DNA from: Vibrio gazogenes
GTDB lineage: Bacteria; Pseudomonadota; Gammaproteobacteria; Enterobacterales; Vibrionaceae
Assembly: GCF_002196515.1 (NCBI RefSeq)
Contig: NZ_CP018836.1
Span: 1,239,573 to 1,303,572 of the forward strand
Direction: 5' to 3'
DNA: 64,000 bases
How positions within the stretch are numbered: position 1 is the first letter of the stretch; every line of letters starts with the position of its first letter. The notes under the pieces were generated by a model, which was given only the letters and a program-made list of their open reading frames with translations, was not told where the DNA came from and did no database searches. Position numbers and translations under genes: made by a program. Positions 48,706-58,740 of the stretch are shown in pieces.

Positions 48706-50739
48706 CTACGACTGGGTCGTTTGTTGAGATGAACTGTCCTGAGATTCGCAGTCCCGAGATGTACAATCGCGAGATGAACAATAGAGAATGGCAAAAGACA
48801 TGGCGGGTTGTGACCGTTCACTTTTGTCTGTGGTGGACATCATGTCAAAGGTGGCGGTATCAAATAAAACTTGCCAGACCTGCTGGTCTTCAGGGAGCGT
48901 AAACGAGGCTGATTCCTTGGTGCGGTTGATCAGGTACAGGATTTCGTCACCGTTATCTCCGATCCCCAGATGCAGTGAAACACGATTGAGTTGGTTCCAG
49001 TCGTCTTGTGTCATCAGCGAACCGTCCTCTCTCCGCCAGAAAACACGGTTTGAGTTGCGAGAATCGCCGCTGAATGCTTGAATAAACGGCACCATATATT
49101 TTTCTCGGGCGGTGACGAGTTTGCCCAGCCAATCCTGAAACTGCTGTTCATCCTTGTCTAACTGCCATTTGAGCCAGCTAATCTCGTTATCCTGACAGTA
49201 TGCGTTGTTATTGCCTTGTTGTGTATGGGACAACAAGTCGGCAGTCAGGAGGTGCGGGATCCCGAATGAAAACAGAACCGTGGCCATAAAGTTGCGTTTC
49301 TGTTGCATCCGGACGTTGTTAATCTCCGCATCTTGGGTCGGGCCTTCAATCCCATAGTTCTCAGAGCGGTTGTCGCCGTGACCGTCCCGGTTTTGTTCAC
49401 CATTGGCTTCATTATGCTTGTGTTTGTATGACACCAAGTCTTGAAGGGTGAAGCCGTCATGATAAGTAATGTAGTTGACGGTGAGTTTAAAAGGCCAGTT
49501 TGCGGCACTGTATAAATCCCGTGACCCCATGATGCGGGTTGCGAATTCTTTGAGATACCCTTGATCACCACGCCAAAAACTGCGACTGATATCTCTGAGC
49601 TTATCGTTGGTTTCATTCCAGCCAAACGGAAAGTTACCGACTTGATAACCGTTCGGCCCAATATCCCAAGGTTCTGCGATCAGTTTCGTTTGTTTGAGGA
49701 CGGGATCTTGAGCAACGGCTTTAAAAAACGGTGCATTCGGACTGAAGGTTTCCCCGGATCGGCCGAGGGTTGCGGCAAGATCGAAACGGAAGCCATCGAT
49801 GTGGTATTCATTGACCCAATAGCGAAGTGTATCCATCACTAGGTTGAGAGACGGCTGATAAGCCAGATCGACGGTGTTGCCACACCCGGTAAAATTGGCA
49901 TAAGTCTGGCCATCCGTGATGTAGTATTTGGGGTCTAATGCTCTCAGGTTGAAAAGCGGCCCATCAGCCCCACCTTCGGCAGTGTGGTTGTATACCACAT
50001 CCAAAATCACTTCAATACCAGCCTCATGCAGCGTGCGAATCACCGTTTTTAACTCTGTGACCGGATCATCAATCGCGTAACGTGGATCGGGCACCATAAA
50101 CAGATACGGATTGTATCCCCAGTAATTGACCTGTTGTGCTTCTAGCAGGTGAGGCTCATGCATACAAGCGGCGATAGGCAGGAGTTGGAGTGTTTTAATA
50201 TGCTGCTTTTGATAAAACGCCATCATCGCGGGGTGGGTCAGTCCGAGATATTTTCCTCGTAACTTGGGTGGGATGTCCGGATGTTGTTGCGTCAAACCCT
50301 TCACATGGGTTTCGAACAAAACCGTCTCTTGCCGTGGGATATTCGGGCGAGATGTTGCCTGCCAGTCAAAGCTATCATCGACAACCACACATTTGGGAAG
50401 TTGAAAACTTGATTTGATAGTGAATGGCGGGGTATAGCTGAGCGGCCCATCCAGTGATTTCGCATAAGGGTCGGAGATATATTGCCACTTGTTTTGCTCT
50501 GGCGGCTTGATGAGATACCCATATTTTTGACCGGCGCGAATCGCAGGAATATAAGTAGAGCGGATGCCAGCATATTCATGGTCGAGAGAATATGTGTCGT
50601 AGTGCCCTTGTTCATCGAATAATGCGAGCCGAATGGACGGATTCCCCGGTGCATAAATAGAAAAGTTGCATCCGTCGGCATCTAGTGTGGCACCTAAAGG
50701 ATAAGGTTGAGATTGGAGCGTATCGTTCACTTTATGCAT
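48706..50739 (-). CDS. glgX: Glycogen debranching enzyme, GlgX-type
   Basis: A 677-residue GH13 enzyme with an N-terminal CBM48 (about 10-100, YPLGATLDADGCNFSIYAPG) and an alpha-amylase barrel. Catalytic parts: DVVYNHTAEG, DGFRFDLAATLGR with the Asp nucleophile, KLIAEPWDIG with the Glu acid, and NYITYHDGFTLQDLVSY. It removes branch stubs left by glycogen phosphorylase. The last 20 residues (SSRDCTSRDCESQDSSSQQT) come from a decayed 15-bp tandem repeat and are not part of the fold. No other glg genes are near. Confidence 0.92.
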   Translation of the reverse strand: MHKVNDTLQSQPYPLGATLDADGCNFSIYAPGNPSIRLALFDEQGHYDTYSLDHEYAGIRSTYIPAIRAGQKYGYLIKPPEQNKWQYISDPYAKSLDGPLSYTPPFTIKSSFQLPKCVVVDDSFDWQATSRPNIPRQETVLFETHVKGLTQQHPDIPPKLRGKYLGLTHPAMMAFYQKQHIKTLQLLPIAACMHEPHLLEAQQVNYWGYNPYLFMVPDPRYAIDDPVTELKTVIRTLHEAGIEVILDVVYNHTAEGGADGPLFNLRALDPKYYITDGQTYANFTGCGNTVDLAYQPSLNLVMDTLRYWVNEYHIDGFRFDLAATLGRSGETFSPNAPFFKAVAQDPVLKQTKLIAEPWDIGPNGYQVGNFPFGWNETNDKLRDISRSFWRGDQGYLKEFATRIMGSRDLYSAANWPFKLTVNYITYHDGFTLQDLVSYKHKHNEANGEQNRDGHGDNRSENYGIEGPTQDAEINNVRMQQKRNFMATVLFSFGIPHLLTADLLSHTQQGNNNAYCQDNEISWLKWQLDKDEQQFQDWLGKLVTAREKYMVPFIQAFSGDSRNSNRVFWRREDGSLMTQDDWNQLNRVSLHLGIGDNGDEILYLINRTKESASFTLPEDQQVWQVLFDTATFDMMSTTDKSERSQPAMSFAILYCSSRDCTSRDCESQDSSSQQTTQS

Positions 50740-51135
50740 TTAGTTTTCCACCCGGTTATCATGACTCGTGTTGTTTCCACTAAACGGTTCTAGTAAAAAA
50801 CTTTGTTGTGCATTGGTCAAGTGTTCGTCACAAAATGTACATAGATCACGCGATTGTCAAAAGGTTAACGCAAATGAAGGTGATGCACGCTATATATTTT
50901 AGTTATATATTTTGAATATCACAGGATTTATGTTTTTGCTGTGGAAATCGATGAAAGCCCGTCCAGCGTGACAAATCTTCACCATCGATTCTCATCCTTA
51001 TTTTAGGTAGACATCACTTTGTGAGGAAAATGACTCGCATGATTACATCTGTTGCTGATATTCTTTTTGATATTGGAATCATCAGGCATCAGAGTCTGAT
51101 TGCTCTGCTTTGCAACCAACCAAAAATAGGCATGA
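50740..51135. other. Intergenic region, glgX to Sel1 gene
   Basis: No gene seen. The divergent promoters of glgX and the Sel1 gene should lie here. A plus-strand frame at 51021-51239 is a shadow of the Sel1 start. Confidence 0.4.
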
Positions 51136-52326
51136 ATGAATATTATCGGATTTTTAATGGGACTGGCTGGTCTGTCACTGATTTTATTAGTGTCTTGGAT
51201 GATGGTCCTTTCGGTAAAACAAAAACGGCTGGAAGCTGAACGTCAGGCAAGAGAAGACTCAGGGCGTCGTGCGAGAGAGCAAGCCGTGGCAGAAGACCGC
51301 AAAGAGCGCCAGCAAAAAGCTGAGGAAGGTCATATTCCGACCATTCTTTATTTGGCTAAAGAAGCTGAGAAGCGCGATCTGCGGGAAGCATTATATTGGT
51401 ATGAGAAGGCCGCATCTCTGGAAAATATTACCGGTATGTATGGTGTCGTGCGGATTTGTCAGCGTTCCCGCAAGGATACGGTATTAGAAGAAAAAGCAAG
51501 GTTCTGGCAAGTATATATTCGTGGTCTGGAAGGTGATTTACACGCACTTTGCGAAACCGCGAAGGCCTATTTCTCCGGTTTGGGGATTGCAGTGGACGCC
51601 GAAAAAGGAGTCCGGATTCTCGAAAAGGTGGCCATGTCAAATTTCATTCCGGCCCAACTGAGCTTAGGAGACTGGTATATTTCCCGCGATAATCCGGTCC
51701 CTAAGCCTGAAGATGCTTGTTACTGGTACTCTAAAGCCGCCAGACTGGATAGTTCGGAAGCCATGATGAAATTAGGCTTGAGTTATCTCAAGGGTAATGG
51801 TGTGAACCAAGATCATCGCAAAGGTTGCTATTGGCTGGAATGTGCCGGGGAAAGAGGCAATGCCGAGGCGATGTATCATGCCGGGACGGCGTGGATGGAT
51901 CATGGGGCGTACGGGAATTCGGTGGCGTATATCTGGCTATTTTTATCGGCACATTGTGGTTATGAACCGGCAAAAGGAATGCGGGATGATGTCGGCAGCC
52001 GCCTTGGGGTTGACTCGATTGTATTGTTGCAAAGTTTTGCCAAACCATTGTTGAAAAAAATTCAGTCAGGAACGATCGGGAAGCATTTGATTATTCGGGC
52101 TTTTAATAAGTTATATAAACGCAATGTTCCGATTCCCCAACGTGAATATCCCGATGACGACTTACCGTCAACCGATGACAGCGATGCGTTGGTTGCAGAA
52201 ATGGAAGAGCTGTTGCCCGGCCCGCATGACGATACAACCAGCGGTGAAGCACAAGCGGAGACTGAAAAAGGCGGAGGTGAGGAAAAGAACCTCAAACTGG
52301 ACTTTACCGATAAGCATATGCACTGA
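51136..52326 (+). CDS. Sel1-repeat protein with N-terminal membrane anchor
   Basis: A 396-residue protein: one membrane helix (IIGFLMGLAGLSLILLVSWM, residues 3-22), a charged coiled-coil (about 27-65, QKRLEAERQAREDSGRRARE) and about five Sel1/TPR-like repeats (EALYWYEKAASLE, ACYWYSKAARLDSSEAMMKL, GCYWLECAGERGNAEAMYHA). The C-terminus is acidic and disordered. Such proteins are scaffolds. Its partner is unknown; alone in its unit. Confidence 0.75.
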   Translation: MNIIGFLMGLAGLSLILLVSWMMVLSVKQKRLEAERQAREDSGRRAREQAVAEDRKERQQKAEEGHIPTILYLAKEAEKRDLREALYWYEKAASLENITGMYGVVRICQRSRKDTVLEEKARFWQVYIRGLEGDLHALCETAKAYFSGLGIAVDAEKGVRILEKVAMSNFIPAQLSLGDWYISRDNPVPKPEDACYWYSKAARLDSSEAMMKLGLSYLKGNGVNQDHRKGCYWLECAGERGNAEAMYHAGTAWMDHGAYGNSVAYIWLFLSAHCGYEPAKGMRDDVGSRLGVDSIVLLQSFAKPLLKKIQSGTIGKHLIIRAFNKLYKRNVPIPQREYPDDDLPSTDDSDALVAEMEELLPGPHDDTTSGEAQAETEKGGGEEKNLKLDFTDKHMH

Positions 52327-52351
52327 GCCCCGCTCATCAATATTGATAGAT

Positions 52352-52377
52352 GTTATCCTGCCCTTAGGCAGGATAAC
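52352..52377. terminator. Hairpin between the convergent Sel1 and sstT genes
   Basis: GTTATCCTGCC and GGCAGGATAAC form a perfect 11-bp stem around CTTA. The T run is weak in both directions. Confidence 0.6.
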
Positions 52378-52389
52378 AAAACAAAAGCA

Positions 52390-53607
52390 TCAGACTGTCT
52401 TCTGATGTTCTGACTGACAAACGGCTGCGGTGAACACAACGTCTGTTGAGCTGTTGAGCGCGGTTTCTGCTGAATCTTGAATGACCCCGATAATAAACCC
52501 AACCGCCACGACTTGCATCGCGACATCGTTAGAGATACCGAAAAGACCACATGCGAGTGGAATCAGAAGCAGAGAGCCACCGGCAACGCCCGAAGCACCA
52601 CATGCCGAGATTGCTGCAATAAGACTGAGCAGTAATGCACTCATCATATCGACTTCAATGCCCATAGTATTGACTGCTGCCAGTGTCAGTACGGTAATTG
52701 TGATCGCAGCCCCCGCCATATTGATCGTTGCGCCGAGAGGAATGGATACGGAGTAGGTATCTTCATCCAATCCGAGCTTGTCACATAGGTTGAGGTTAAC
52801 CGGAATATTGGCAGCACTCGAACGGGTGAAGAAGGCCGTCACACCGCTTTCACGCAGACATTGCAGAACCAGTGGATAAGGGTTGCGACGCGTTTTGACA
52901 TAGACGATGAGCGGGTTGACGACGAGGGCAATAATCAGCATGGATGCCAGCAAGACCGCAAGCAGATGCGTATAACCGGCAAGTGCCGAAAATCCGGTGG
53001 TCGCAAATGTTGAAGCCACCAGACCAAAGATACCGAACGGAGCGAGGCGAATGACGAAGCGTACAATCATTGCCACACCGTGGCTGAGATCTTCAAGGAC
53101 GGCCTTAGTCGATGCACTGGCATGATGTAAAGCTAATCCCAAACCAATTGCCCAAGCCAGAATACCGATATAATTGGCTTGAATAATGGCATTGACTGGA
53201 TTATCGACAATTTTAAACAGAAGGGTATGAAGCACTTCTGTGATGCCTTGTGGTGGAGTTGCGCCATCGGCACCGGCAACCAGTGTCAATGTGGTCGGAA
53301 ACATGAAACTTAATACCACTGCTGTGAGCGCTGCGGTAAATGTTCCCAGTAAATATAATCCCACGATAGGGCGCATAAAGGTATGTTGGTTTCTTTTCTG
53401 ATTGGCAATAGAAGCCGCAACTAAAACGAAAACGAGAATGGGTGCGACGGCTTTCAGTGCGCTGACAAAAAAGCTGCCCAACAAGCCGGCTTTTGTTGCT
53501 GCTTCGGGAGCGAAGGTCGCCAGAAGTGCACCGAAAACAATGCCTGCAATAATTTGCAGCACTAAGTTGCCTCGGGCAAAACGAGCGAATATGTTGTTGC
53601 TTTGCAT
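52390..53607 (-). CDS. sstT: Serine/threonine:sodium symporter
   Basis: A 405-residue DAACS-family transporter that imports L-serine and L-threonine with sodium. Conserved segments: ARGNLVLQIIAGIVFGALLA near the start, TRSSAANIPVNLNLCDKLGL (the serine-rich re-entrant loop), GATINMAGAAITITVLTLAA, and GASGVAGGSLLLIPLACGLF. Length agrees with E. coli SstT (414). It is transcribed alone. Confidence 0.95.
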   Translation of the reverse strand: MQSNNIFARFARGNLVLQIIAGIVFGALLATFAPEAATKAGLLGSFFVSALKAVAPILVFVLVAASIANQKRNQHTFMRPIVGLYLLGTFTAALTAVVLSFMFPTTLTLVAGADGATPPQGITEVLHTLLFKIVDNPVNAIIQANYIGILAWAIGLGLALHHASASTKAVLEDLSHGVAMIVRFVIRLAPFGIFGLVASTFATTGFSALAGYTHLLAVLLASMLIIALVVNPLIVYVKTRRNPYPLVLQCLRESGVTAFFTRSSAANIPVNLNLCDKLGLDEDTYSVSIPLGATINMAGAAITITVLTLAAVNTMGIEVDMMSALLLSLIAAISACGASGVAGGSLLLIPLACGLFGISNDVAMQVVAVGFIIGVIQDSAETALNSSTDVVFTAAVCQSEHQKTV

Positions 53608-54003
53608 ACTAATTCCTGCGGTTTAGTGATGTGGGGATGTTGATCATCGGGGTTGATTTTTTGCCGGAGGACGGCTTGTCTCTGTCGCTGATTACATCCG
53701 GATTCGAATTATAATATTTCTGAACAGCAGTGAGACTGAGGTCGTGAGCTGTGATTCGTGCCACGATTCATGTCACTTAAAGTCCAGAAAAGTCATATTA
53801 TAGTGACAAAATGATGTGTCTAGAATTAATTAGATTTCAGGTAGGAAAATTGTTAATTGGGCAGGAAAATGAATGATTTTGTTGCGGATATTGAATTTTT
53901 GTGACTAAAAATTCTGCGGTGTGTTAATTTTTTATTAACGCATTTGGCTGCATATGGTATGGGGAAGTCATACTTCCCCAAATCGACACGTGTTTGCGAT
54001 GAG
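53608..54003. other. Intergenic region, DUF368 gene to sstT
   Basis: No gene seen. A hairpin GGGGAAGT/ACTTCCCC (53961-53979) lies 25 bp after the DUF368 stop and may end that gene; the sstT promoter should lie in the right part. Confidence 0.45.
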
Positions 54004-54924
54004 TTATTCTTGTGACGGGCGGGCAAATTTTTCGAGTGCCAGTACCAAGCCAATCGCACTACACATCATCACAATTGCCAGCAGTAGCTGCGCGGATTGC
54101 GAGGTGAGCTGTTCATATGCCATTGGCGATAGATTGTGTTGCACAAGCGGGACTTGTTCGCCATGGGAATTGGTACGCCAAGTCAGCGTTTCTTTCCACG
54201 GCCAGATTTTTGGTAATGTGCCGACCATGAGTCCCGTCAGGCCTGACAACGTGATATCCCGGTAATGATTCAGTAACCAAGAGAGCAGATGAGAGAAACT
54301 TAATAGCCCTGCCACACACCCGACCAAAAATACCATCAGAATATCGATTTGCATTGCTTTCACTGCATCAAGAATCGGTGCATACATGCCGAGCAGCAGC
54401 AGGATAAAGCTCCCGGAAATTCCCGGTAGAATCATGGCGCAGATCGCGATGCATCCGGCAATAAAAACATTCAGCAGTGAAGGTTCTAGGTTCAGCGGTT
54501 GTAAGACCGTGATGGTATAGGCGAATGCTAAACCAACTCCCCATGCGACGAGATCCAATAAACGTTTGCGTTCAATTTGTCTGAAAATATGGTAGACGGA
54601 AACCAGAATCAGGCCGAAGAAGAATGACCAGAGTGGGATCGGGTGAGTGTCCAGTAACCAAGAGATCAGTTTGGCCAGTGTGAGAATACTGACAAAAATG
54701 CCACCGAACAGGCTGAGTAAAAATAACGCATTGATATGGCGTAATGTATCGGCGACGCCATGTTGACGCAGGTAGGTAATCAGTCTGGGATTAATACGAC
54801 GAACACTTTCCAGTAGTTTGTCATAGATACCGGTAATAAAAGCAATGGTACCACCGGAAACACCCGGTACCACATCTGCGGCGCCCATGGCGAGGCCTTT
54901 TAAGAAAGTGATGAAATAATTCAT
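54004..54924 (-). CDS. DUF368-family membrane protein
   Basis: A 306-residue protein with about eight membrane helices; the start at MNYFITFLKGLAMGAADVVP is preferred, although the frame extends to 54957. The N-terminal GAADVVPGVSGGTIAFITGIYD and the repeat-like ILPGISGSFILLLLGMYAPI are the DUF368 double motif; some members move undecaprenyl phosphate across the membrane (PopT in vibrios). This one shows both motifs and may thus recycle the lipid carrier of cell-wall synthesis. The C-terminal tail (LEKFARPSQE) is short. Confidence 0.9.
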   Translation of the reverse strand: MNYFITFLKGLAMGAADVVPGVSGGTIAFITGIYDKLLESVRRINPRLITYLRQHGVADTLRHINALFLLSLFGGIFVSILTLAKLISWLLDTHPIPLWSFFFGLILVSVYHIFRQIERKRLLDLVAWGVGLAFAYTITVLQPLNLEPSLLNVFIAGCIAICAMILPGISGSFILLLLGMYAPILDAVKAMQIDILMVFLVGCVAGLLSFSHLLSWLLNHYRDITLSGLTGLMVGTLPKIWPWKETLTWRTNSHGEQVPLVQHNLSPMAYEQLTSQSAQLLLAIVMMCSAIGLVLALEKFARPSQE

Positions 54925-55159
54925 TGAGTCAATCAAATATAAGGGATTATCGGGCATTCAGTATATCGAATTCTGCTAGCGATCCCCATCGAATTTGCAA
55001 AATCGGTGTTTGAATTCTGTTTGCTTTTTGCAAGATGAGGATGTTTTGTTGCAAAGTGCAATTTGTTTATTCGTATAAATGCAGTCAATCATGGGCTGTG
55101 CTCTCTAATGTACTGTATTTTCTGATTATTTAAAGTTGGCATGGGGTGTGCATTAATAA

Positions 55160-55263
55160 CTATGACCCTTAAGCCGAGGGTCACCTAGCCAACTGACGTT
55201 GTTAGTGAACCTTGTTGTTCACATTGATTGTGCCAAGTGCGGATTGCGCTTGGCTTTTTTTTT
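55160..55263 (+). ncRNA. Candidate structured small RNA with terminator
   Basis: Three successive hairpins: GACCCT/AGGGTC (55164-55182), CTAGCCAAC/GTTGTTAG (55185-55205), GTGAAC/GTTCAC (55205-55222). They are followed by a strong terminator GCCAAGTGC/GCGCTTGGC (55232-55254) and nine T. It lies on the strand opposite to both neighbours and has no reading frame of note. The sequence between the DUF368 gene and this RNA holds a possible promoter (TTTAAA about 17 bp before TTAATA). I cannot name a family. Confidence 0.6.
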
Positions 55264-55348
55264 GCGTGATGTTCTGATCAGTTCAGGGCTCGCAGGCAAC
55301 GCAATATATTTTGTACATTGCATTGTTCTTGATGTGCTTTTCGAACGG

Positions 55349-56932
55349 TTACTCTTCGATACAGACTTGGTTACGGCCGTTGGCTTTCGCGCGGTAGAGC
55401 GCTTTATCCGCGCGATAGAAGGTCCGCTGCGTATTCTCTCCTTCCCGATGTAACGTAACGCCAATACTGACCGTCAATCCTCTTTCTCCCAGAATTTCTT
55501 GCCAATTAAATTGATATATATTTTCACGGAAGTGTTCACCATGGGCTTGTGCATCTTCCAGCGTTGTCTCTTCGATAATGACCAGAAATTCTTCACCGCC
55601 AAAACGTACACAGGAGGCCTGTTGAAAGCCGAAATACTCGCTGAGTAATCTGGATACATTCACGATGGCTTTGTCTCCGACAAGGTGACTGAGCTCATCA
55701 TTAATGGATTTGAAATGGTCAATATCGACGACAAGAAAGGCGAAGGGAGTTTCATGCAGCAGCAGATCCTTGAGCTTCGTATCCAGCCAGCGGCGATTGT
55801 GGAGTTTGGTCAGCGGATCGGTAAATACATCCTGCTGGAGCTGGGCAACCGTGTTCTTTTGATTTTCTGTTGTTTCTTTGAGCTCCCGATTTTCGATCTC
55901 TGACAAAATCAGTTTCAACTGAAGTTCAAAGCGAGATAGCCGACGCAGCTGCGTTGTGCCCAAGTCGCCGATCGGAATCCGTTTCATCAAATCGATTTCG
56001 ACCTGAAAAGCGCGCTTTTGACAGTCTAGTGCTTGCTGGTATTTATGTTGGTATTCATAGATATAACTGAGCGCCTGATATAGATCTTTTTTCAATTCCG
56101 GATGGGTAAATGACGCGATTTTCTTATTCTGGCTCAGGAGCAGCATTTCTGCGAGATGGGCTTTCCCGATTTGGGTGAAGCAGAGTGCCAACTCGATTTT
56201 GATTAAGCACGAAAGTGAGATCAGGTAGTTATGTCGCGTGGTATAAGGGACAGAGGCAATAATGTGTAGCGCATCGAAAACATGATTTCTAGCGAGACAA
56301 ATCTTGGCTTTGTATAACAGGATCTGACCCGCCAGCGTTTTGTCACTGACCAGAATACTGAGTTCCTCACACTCTTTGATGAGCTGTTCTGCCTGCTTAT
56401 AATTTTTGAGGTCAATACAGCAGGCGAGCGTCGATATTTTATAGCGAAGGCGAAGCACACGACTGGAGAGTGCATGATCAATACTATCGATTTTTTGATA
56501 AAAGCGTATTGCTTTAGCCGGATCACCATAGCGATGACAGAGTGAGCCCATCCCGAGGACTGCTTGCGCATATTCATCAATAAAGCCGTACTCAACGGCG
56601 AGGTTTGAAATCGAAATATACGCCTGTAAGGCAGTTTGATAATCCCCGATTGCGATAAAGCGTTCACTTAAACTAATTTCTATCGATAAAATTTTGTCAG
56701 CATCTTGTGGGAATTGCAGTAATGCCCGGGCGGCTTTGAGTTCTTCGATACTTTGCTGAAACTGATTGAGCGATACGCGGTATTCTGCGCTGATGATATA
56801 ACACTGAGCTTTTTGCCATGGTGTTGAGGCAATGTCATTCTTGACTTGTTCCCAGAAAGTGATGGCTTCTTCCCCACTGACCGCAGTGACATCAAGACCT
56901 GCATCTTTTACTTTATCGAGTAAGTCCTGCAT
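55349..56932 (-). CDS. TPR-GGDEF diguanylate cyclase
   Basis: A 527-residue cytosolic protein. Residues of about 1-330 are TPR-like helical repeats; a coiled-coil (about 335-370) leads to a GGDEF domain (about 375-525) with DPLTKLHNRRWLD, VVDIDHFKSINDEL and CVRFGGEEFLVIIEE, so the catalytic loop GGEEF is intact and c-di-GMP synthesis is likely. No membrane segment or inhibitory RxxD site is obvious (DTKL.. only). It starts 1 bp after the stop of the upstream TPR gene, so both are one operon. Confidence 0.93.
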   Translation of the reverse strand: MQDLLDKVKDAGLDVTAVSGEEAITFWEQVKNDIASTPWQKAQCYIISAEYRVSLNQFQQSIEELKAARALLQFPQDADKILSIEISLSERFIAIGDYQTALQAYISISNLAVEYGFIDEYAQAVLGMGSLCHRYGDPAKAIRFYQKIDSIDHALSSRVLRLRYKISTLACCIDLKNYKQAEQLIKECEELSILVSDKTLAGQILLYKAKICLARNHVFDALHIIASVPYTTRHNYLISLSCLIKIELALCFTQIGKAHLAEMLLLSQNKKIASFTHPELKKDLYQALSYIYEYQHKYQQALDCQKRAFQVEIDLMKRIPIGDLGTTQLRRLSRFELQLKLILSEIENRELKETTENQKNTVAQLQQDVFTDPLTKLHNRRWLDTKLKDLLLHETPFAFLVVDIDHFKSINDELSHLVGDKAIVNVSRLLSEYFGFQQASCVRFGGEEFLVIIEETTLEDAQAHGEHFRENIYQFNWQEILGERGLTVSIGVTLHREGENTQRTFYRADKALYRAKANGRNQVCIEE

Positions 56933-56933
56933 T

Positions 56934-58400
56934 TTACGACCCTTTCAGTGGTAATTCAGTAAGTTGATCTAATGTAAATGGGAAAGAAAGAATATTATGC
57001 AGTGATATATCCGGGAGGTCTCCTGTCAGACCTTTTCTTCCCCAAGGATAAATCTGAACCATCTGCTGTAAAATCTCGAAAATCTGCTGCGCGTTGTCAC
57101 CGGTGTCTGCCAGTAATAGCCCTAGTCGGTCTGAGCTCAGACGGGAAACCAGATCTTGTTTCGAACAGAGTGAGTGGGTTAACTCGGTACAGGCGTCGAT
57201 ATATCGGGGGGTCTCATGATAGATAATAATGACGGAATAGTTTGCTGATTTCAGCGCGGTTTTAAATAACACCAGCTGTTCCCACCAGTAGGTTTCCGAA
57301 ACGACATTGCTCAGGTGCTTCTCCGGGTCGTATTCATATTGCCCCCGAATCCGGTTGATGAGCTTTCTTGCTCTTTGTTCCAACTGTTTCTTCGAGTTCC
57401 GGACTTTGTCTTTACTTTCCCGCCTATGTTGAATATTGAGTTGCGACGTGGAATAACTGCGGTAGCGTTTAAAAGCCGCTAACGCATTTTGATAATCTTC
57501 TTGCTGTTCAGCAGCCAAAGACTGTTGAAAATAGACTAATGCGAGTAATTCATCATTGGCCGACTCTCGGGCTGCTTGTTCGGCTTTGTCGAGTAGCTGA
57601 ATGGCTTCCGCCATATTCTGACGGAGCATCTCCAATCGGGCGCGGTTAATGTAGGAATGTGTTTTTACCCAGGAAAGATTATTGGCCTCAGCTAAATCAT
57701 GCGCATATTGAGCTGCTTGTTCAGCATCTTCTAAACGCTCCAGCCCTAGTAAGGCAAGGGCCCGGAAATCCCAGACTTCCGCAATTTCCTGAAGAAAGTT
57801 TTTGTCTTCCAGAACTTCAAGCGCGCCATCTAAAACCGTTAACATATCGACATAACGGTTGAGCAAATATAAATCCCAAGCCCATAAAATTCTGGCTCTG
57901 CCTTCAAGTGACTCCTGACGGGTATTATTGGAGACTTTGACGGCCAGTTCATGGGTTGCGCAAGCGAGGTGATATTCGTGGGTACTCCGCCAGATATTGC
58001 CGAGTCCGAGTAGACTTTCAATCAGAATCTGGATGTCTTCTTCAAGCGTTGCCTGTTCTAAAGCATGAATCCAGTGTTGCTGAGCGGTATAAAATTTCCC
58101 GTCTTCCCATGAATGTAAAGCATGGAGGTGCAGGATTTCCGGCAAATATTCGTCATTGTCGAGTTCATTCTGAGTCGCTAGCGCTTCTTTGGCATAGCGA
58201 ATACCCTGTGCATGTTTTCCGAGGATCAAAGCACATCGACACATGAGCATCAGAGATTGAATTGTCCCTTCAGCGAAGTGAATTTGTTTGGCGCGTATCA
58301 GACACTGTTCTGCTTTGGGCAGAACATCTGCTGGCGCAATTTCGAAACGGCGTTTGAGTTGCTCTATTTCAATTTCAAGGAGATAAAGGCTTTTTTCCAA
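56934..58400 (-). CDS. TPR protein with a degenerate GGDEF-like end
   Basis: A 488-residue protein with the same plan as its neighbour: TPR-like repeats (about 1-320, for example AEQAAQYAHDLAEANNLSWV), a coiled-coil (RRESKDKVRNSKKQLEQRAR), then a domain where the GGDEF fold is expected. The match is to the frame YSVIIIYHETPRYIDACTEL ... LVSRLSSDRLGLLLADT; the loop is SSDRL instead of GG(D/E)EF and the metal Asp is lost. It cannot make c-di-GMP; it may bind it, pair with the active partner, or sense a ligand for it. Confidence 0.8.
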   Translation of the reverse strand: MEKSLYLLEIEIEQLKRRFEIAPADVLPKAEQCLIRAKQIHFAEGTIQSLMLMCRCALILGKHAQGIRYAKEALATQNELDNDEYLPEILHLHALHSWEDGKFYTAQQHWIHALEQATLEEDIQILIESLLGLGNIWRSTHEYHLACATHELAVKVSNNTRQESLEGRARILWAWDLYLLNRYVDMLTVLDGALEVLEDKNFLQEIAEVWDFRALALLGLERLEDAEQAAQYAHDLAEANNLSWVKTHSYINRARLEMLRQNMAEAIQLLDKAEQAARESANDELLALVYFQQSLAAEQQEDYQNALAAFKRYRSYSTSQLNIQHRRESKDKVRNSKKQLEQRARKLINRIRGQYEYDPEKHLSNVVSETYWWEQLVLFKTALKSANYSVIIIYHETPRYIDACTELTHSLCSKQDLVSRLSSDRLGLLLADTGDNAQQIFEILQQMVQIYPWGRKGLTGDLPDISLHNILSFPFTLDQLTELPLKGS

Positions 58401-58740
58401 ACTTAATTATTCCTTTGTTACGTCACTCCGACAAGGTACATTGATGAGCTTAGTTGAAATTCTCAATGTGATCGATTCTGGTCATAGTCTTCGGTCAGGG
58501 AGTTTTGGCAAACTTATCTGATTGTTCAAATGATATGATTTATTTAGCATAAAATATGCCAATAAAAGACAATGGTCGATAACGAATGCTTCACCGATTT
58601 ATTTTTCTTGTTTGTATAGTCATTATCATAAGATGATTTTAAAAAGGTGAGAAATTTTTCTGATCGATATTTTGACTGGGACAGAATTAAACGGCTACAA
58701 ATAAATTACACATGATTTTTTTTTGTACAATCTGCTATCA
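58401..58740. other. Intergenic region upstream of the photolyase operon
   Basis: AT-rich, no gene recognised. It holds the promoter of the TPR operon on the left, and on the right TTGTACAA near 58723, which may be an extra MerR-type half site. Confidence 0.4.

Noticed and set aside
55199..55453. Plus-strand 84-codon frame over the RNA and the GGDEF 3' end
   Set aside because: Half of it is the terminator and half is antisense to the GGDEF gene.
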